A DNA stretch of 64,000 nt. It comes from Streptomyces gilvus (GTDB lineage: Bacteria; Actinomycetota; Actinomycetes; Streptomycetales; Streptomycetaceae). The DNA is taken from the NCBI RefSeq assembly GCF_022513565.1, contig NZ_JAKWBE010000004.1, positions 186,001-250,000 on the forward strand, given 5' to 3'. Below are positions 63,895 through 64,000 of the stretch, piece after piece. How positions within the stretch are numbered: the first letter of the stretch is position 1; the number at the start of each line of letters is the position of its first letter. The notes under the pieces were generated by a model, which worked only from the letters and a program-made list of their open reading frames with translations, did not search any database and had not been told where the DNA came from. The position numbers and the translations under genes were made by a program.

Positions 63895-64000
63895 CTCCGC
63901 CCCTCTTCGTCCGAACCCCCGCTCCTTCCCTCTGCCCGCAGAATGCGGAGGCAGTCCGCTCCGGTTATTGCCGGGACTTTCTGTTCACCCGGCCGTCATG

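Overview
This window is chromosomal DNA of a Streptomyces or a very close actinomycete. The GC content is very high, third codon positions are nearly all G or C, GTG and TTG starts are common, and several genes are characteristic of sporulating streptomycetes: a long chaplin with a sortase signal, an SsgA-like protein, an NsdA-like regulator, a DUF397 protein, a SpoIIE-type phosphatase and a LAL-type LuxR regulator. I see no rRNA, tRNA, CRISPR array, insertion sequence, prophage or origin.

Layout. 1-7.8 kb: an oxygenase truncated by the window edge, a Ser/Thr kinase with eight TPR repeats, a PYROXD2-type FAD oxidoreductase with an overlapping methyltransferase, a 14-helix MFS exporter and a small membrane protein. 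7.8-11.2 kb: stress-type membrane genes (DUF2252, HdeD-like, SHOCT, DUF7144). 11.2-28.4 kb: acyl-CoA metabolism, with a nitronate-monooxygenase-like enzyme and three acyl-CoA ligases, paaK, and a divergent block (ligase / enoyl-CoA hydratase, OB-fold protein, two thiolase-like proteins) resembling the FadD19-EchA19 and Rv3521-Ltp4-Ltp3 sterol side-chain genes of mycobacteria. A metallophosphoesterase and an LTA-synthase-like membrane enzyme lie among them. 28.5-32.9 kb: DUF397, universal stress protein, a PhyH dioxygenase with a divergent AraC regulator, and DUF4389.

32.9-38.6 kb is a leftward redox module whose adjacent genes overlap by 4 bp: a small membrane protein, ApbE, a ferric-reductase-like haem protein, a NuoF-like flavin/Fe-S protein and a 3-Cys ferredoxin, preceded by a two-component system that probably controls it. 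39-44 kb: a frameshifted MsiK-like ATPase and the molybdate transporter modABC. 44-55 kb: LAL regulator, peptidoglycan amidase, phosphotransferase, NsdA-like and SpoIIE-type regulators, and an SsgA-like protein. 55-64 kb: a baeRF3 protein, hydrolases, a secreted tripeptidyl aminopeptidase, the chaplin, a GNAT enzyme, an epimerase behind an ECF41-type promoter, a large repeat block and a GlsB-like membrane protein.

Two themes run through the window. First, many genes are broken. Four (penicillin acylase, Gfo/Idh/MocA dehydrogenase, PaaI thioesterase, nucleoside deaminase) keep recognisable N- and C-terminal ends while the middle has been deleted; a MarR gene has lost its 5' part; an alpha/beta hydrolase and an ABC ATPase each carry a one-base frameshift. 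Second, short tandem repeats sit at convergent gene ends (7.8, 17.5-17.8, 52.8 and 62.9-63.6 kb), in two cases running into the coding sequence. Candidate shared regulation includes one 17-bp palindrome type in front of both the 11.3-kb and the 24.3-kb acyl-CoA operons.
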